42,988 nt of DNA. Origin: an uncultured Bacteroidales bacterium. Its GTDB lineage: Bacteria > Bacteroidota > Bacteroidia > Bacteroidales > P3. Below, one piece after another: positions 41,121-42,988 of the stretch. The stretch covers positions 1 through 42,988 of the forward strand of contig CAJOEN010000007.1 in assembly GCA_905233475.1 (NCBI GenBank). The letters are read 5' to 3'. A model generated the notes under the pieces. The model was not told the DNA's origin, made no database searches, and saw only the letters and a program-made list of their open reading frames with translations. Numbering within the stretch: the stretch's first letter is position 1; every line of letters starts with the position of its first letter. A program made the translations under genes and the position numbers.

Positions 41121-42677
41121 TTACTTCTTTCCTTTCATCAAATCGACAAACGGGTTGAAATACTTGTCGCCTTTTTCGGTAACGCCGTCCAAGCCCTTGC
41201 CGCCGTTCTTGGGACGTTTCACATTGGCGAAAATTCCTTTCTCCAAGGCGTCGAAAAGTCCTTCCTTCTGCATATTTTCCAAAAGTGCAGTGGCGTTGTC
41301 GAGTACCTCTTTGGCACGGTTTTTGATAATTCCGCCGTCCTTGAACTCAACCTCATCGCCTATGTTCTTCATGTTGCCAAAAATGTATTTGGCGTTCTCG
41401 ATAGAGAGGTAGCGGTCGCTCATAAACGGCGTGTGAATGGCCTCCGTAGGCATTCCCAAAAGTTGCAGACCTTGGTGTGTCCAAATGCCAATCATATTGA
41501 ACAGTGCGTCCTGAATATGTCCGCGGAAAATGTTTCCCGTCATAAATTTCGTCGGGGGCATGTATTTAAGCGGGGCTTTCGGGAATATCTCCCTAATCAT
41601 CTGAGCCTGAGCAAGTTCGTAAAGAAAGCCGTTTTCCAGCATGGGGTCCATTTCGAAAGCGTGTCCCAAGCCCTGCTGTTCTTCGGGCAGACCGGCCAGA
41701 AGCGCAAGCTGTTCGTTGATAAGGTCGCTGGCCAAAACAGTGTGAGCCTCCTCGTAGGCGTCGGCGGTGGTGAGGTAGTTGTCCTCGCCGGTGTTTATGA
41801 TAACGCCCGCAAAGCCATTGATTATACGACTGAAATACTGGTCGATAAGTGTGCGTTGCATATTTATGTCGCGGAAAAGTATGCCGTAGAGGGCGTCGTT
41901 GAGCATTACGTCCAAGCCTTCCAGAGCACCCATAGCGGCTATCTCAGGCATACAAAGTCCTGAGCAATAGTTGCATAGACGGATATATCGTCCAACTTCC
42001 TCGCCCACTTCGTCAAGGGCTTTACGCATGATGCGGAAGTTCTCCTGCGTGGCGAAAGTACCGCCGAAACCCTCGGTGGTAGCGCCGTAAGGCACGTAGT
42101 CGAGCAAGCTCTGACCGGTGGTGCGTATCACGGCAATGATGTCGGCACCCTGACGCGCTCCTGCCTGTGCCTGAATCACGTCTTCGTAGATATTACCGGT
42201 GGCAACGATTATATAAAGGTATGGCTTGGAGCCTTCGCCAATGGTGTTTATATAGTTCTCGCGACGCAGGCGGTTGCCGCGTATGCGTTCTATAGTAGCT
42301 TTTATGGTGGGTTCCAAGGCTTTGCTTATCTCCTCGCTGCTGTGCATAGGCAGTTTGGCGATGTCTATCCGACCTTCGGAAATTTGTTCGGCTATCTGCT
42401 GTGGGGTTTGGTTGGTTTCGGCCACGGCGTTGCCCATAAAGAACATAACACCTTGATTTAAAACACCTTTACTCTTCAAATCCTCCACCACTACGTTTGG
42501 CAGCGGCACATCGTTGGAGTCCACGCCGTCTATTCCCAAAAGGCGGCAGAGTGTACGTTCCACGGCAACTGTGGTGTAGTTACCAACAAAATCCTGAACG
42601 CCGTCGGCAATTTTGCGAGCAATGCCACGTGCGTATTCAACTTTCTCAAAATCAAGTCCTACTTTACTTTTCTGCAT
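41121..42677 (-). CDS. kamD: D-lysine 5,6-aminomutase alpha subunit
   Basis: A 518-residue TIM-barrel catalytic subunit, full length for the family. Recognisable blocks: ADGVQDFVGNYTTVAVERT near the start, GEGSKPYLYIIVATGNIYED, VIRTTGQSLLDYVPYGATTE and RIMRKALDEVGEEVGRYIRL. It is the first lysine-fermentation gene inside the window and has its own promoter (42739-42769), so the operon seems to start here. Lysine 2,3-aminomutase (kamA) and the downstream kdd, kce and kal genes are not in the window. Confidence 0.96.
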   Translation of the reverse strand: MQKSKVGLDFEKVEYARGIARKIADGVQDFVGNYTTVAVERTLCRLLGIDGVDSNDVPLPNVVVEDLKSKGVLNQGVMFFMGNAVAETNQTPQQIAEQISEGRIDIAKLPMHSSEEISKALEPTIKATIERIRGNRLRRENYINTIGEGSKPYLYIIVATGNIYEDVIQAQAGARQGADIIAVIRTTGQSLLDYVPYGATTEGFGGTFATQENFRIMRKALDEVGEEVGRYIRLCNYCSGLCMPEIAAMGALEGLDVMLNDALYGILFRDINMQRTLIDQYFSRIINGFAGVIINTGEDNYLTTADAYEEAHTVLASDLINEQLALLAGLPEEQQGLGHAFEMDPMLENGFLYELAQAQMIREIFPKAPLKYMPPTKFMTGNIFRGHIQDALFNMIGIWTHQGLQLLGMPTEAIHTPFMSDRYLSIENAKYIFGNMKNIGDEVEFKDGGIIKNRAKEVLDNATALLENMQKEGLFDALEKGIFANVKRPKNGGKGLDGVTEKGDKYFNPFVDLMKGKK

Positions 42678-42711
42678 ATTTTTCGTATTATTCCATTATA
42701 CAAGTAGTTGC

Positions 42712-42727
42712 ACGGTTTTTCAACCGT
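42712..42727 (-). promoter_or_regulatory. Small hairpin in the kamD leader
   Basis: ACGGTT (42712-42717) and AACCGT (42722-42727) pair around a four-base loop, 11 bases downstream of the -7 box. It could be a leader structure or an operator half-site pair; function unproven. Confidence 0.35.
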
Positions 42728-42738
42728 TTTCAAATTTG

Positions 42739-42769
42739 CAAAGGTACGATTTTTTTCGCAGATTGCAAA
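42739..42769 (-). promoter_or_regulatory. Promoter of kamD-kamE-CoA-transferase operon
   Basis: On the minus strand, TTTG (42766-42769), a 19-base spacer and TACCTTTG (42739-42746), an exact consensus, about 62 bases above kamD. Confidence 0.82.
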
Positions 42770-42803
42770 ATTGTTTTTTTATATTCTCTAAAATATGAAT
42801 TCC

Positions 42804-42855
42804 CCTGCTCGCCTTCGGTCTCGTTTTTTTTACATCCTGCTCGCTAAAGCTCGCG
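42804..42855. repeat. Two GC-rich units at 32 bp period
   Basis: CCTGCTCGCCTTCGGTCTCG (42804-42823) and CCTGCTCGCTAAAGCTCGCG (42836-42855) start 32 bases apart in otherwise AT-rich DNA between the kamD promoter and the right-edge element. No ORF is supported. Confidence 0.5.
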
Positions 42856-42892
42856 AAATCTTGTATATCTTACAAATATTTTTATTTCTAAT

Positions 42893-42988
42893 TATTAGTG
42901 TCCGATAAAAAAATGCTCTTGGAGAGAGCTGCTCTCAATAACCCCAAGTACAACTTGGGGTAGGCAAAAGAATGGAATAATGGCGTGC
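42893..42988. mobile_element. Left end of a second MITE-like or IS element, partial
   Basis: TATTAGTGTCCGATAAA at 42893-42909 matches the terminal repeat of the 3406 element with two differences. It is followed by TGCTCTTGGAGAG (42914 on), CTCTCAATAA and the perfect hairpin CCCCAAGT/ACTTGGGG (42942-42949 with 42953-42960), which match 3461-3506. The other end is outside the window, so it may be a short element or a full IS. Confidence 0.65.

Noticed and set aside
42678-42738. Lysine or cobalamin riboswitch ahead of kamD
   Set aside because: The leader is about 60 bases with only one 6 bp hairpin, too short for either riboswitch.

Overview
The window looks like the chromosome of an anaerobic, amino-acid-fermenting member of the Bacteroidales. 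Three things point there. Many genes have the Bacteroidetes promoter form (TTTG, about 20 bases, then TAnnTTTG) and lack ribosome binding sites. The gene set fits: RprY-type regulator, very long signal peptidase I, GHMP-kinase heptose pathway, Bacteroidetes-type MetRS and MutL. Both ends carry amino-acid catabolism: histidine (ftcD-hutU) on the left, lysine (kamD-kamE plus a CoA-transferase subunit) on the right. Genus cannot be assigned from sequence reading alone.

Layout. 1-3400: ftcD-hutU operon on the minus strand, hutU cut by the window edge. 3406-7180: accessory island with a 195 bp MITE-like element, an AAA ATPase gene fronted by 32 bp direct repeats, an opposing DUF234-type ATPase gene fronted by a 54 bp repeat with nested palindromes, a 277 bp 3' remnant of a second copy of the first ATPase, and a truncated IS5-type transposase. 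7427-8884: secreted beta-propeller protein. 9227-12701: glycosyltransferase, hddA and hddC for a nucleotide-activated heptose, interrupted by a four-helix-bundle gene bounded by inverted repeats. 12716-20716: minus-strand housekeeping run (secreted protein, rprY, cyclophilin, lepB, DUF58, trxA, HAD phosphatase, rplY, prs). 20859-25156: tRNA-Leu(CAA), metG, a decayed third ATPase again behind direct repeats of about 32 bp, and bcp. 25229-28896: divergent RND/MMPL exporter and class II aldolase. 29088-36814: plus-strand mutL-rhomboid, then rpoN, membrane protein, M23/LysM peptidase, ribH and fmt, then an HU gene. 36886-39484: sulfatase-fold membrane transferase and a barrel-like secreted protein. 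39560-42677: lysine operon, with a second MITE-like or IS end beginning at 42893 and running off the window.

Most of the window is ordinary core genome. The unusual material is: (i) three ATPase loci, each with a private repeat array of 32-54 bp period directly upstream, in two cases merging into the promoter; (ii) related terminal-inverted-repeat elements upstream of both amino-acid operons, in the same orientation; (iii) a four-helix-bundle cassette whose right repeat encodes the protein's tail; (iv) four minus-strand genes whose start codons lie 9-25 bases after a terminator-like hairpin with no visible promoter between. None of these was tested by database search; novelty statements are inference.
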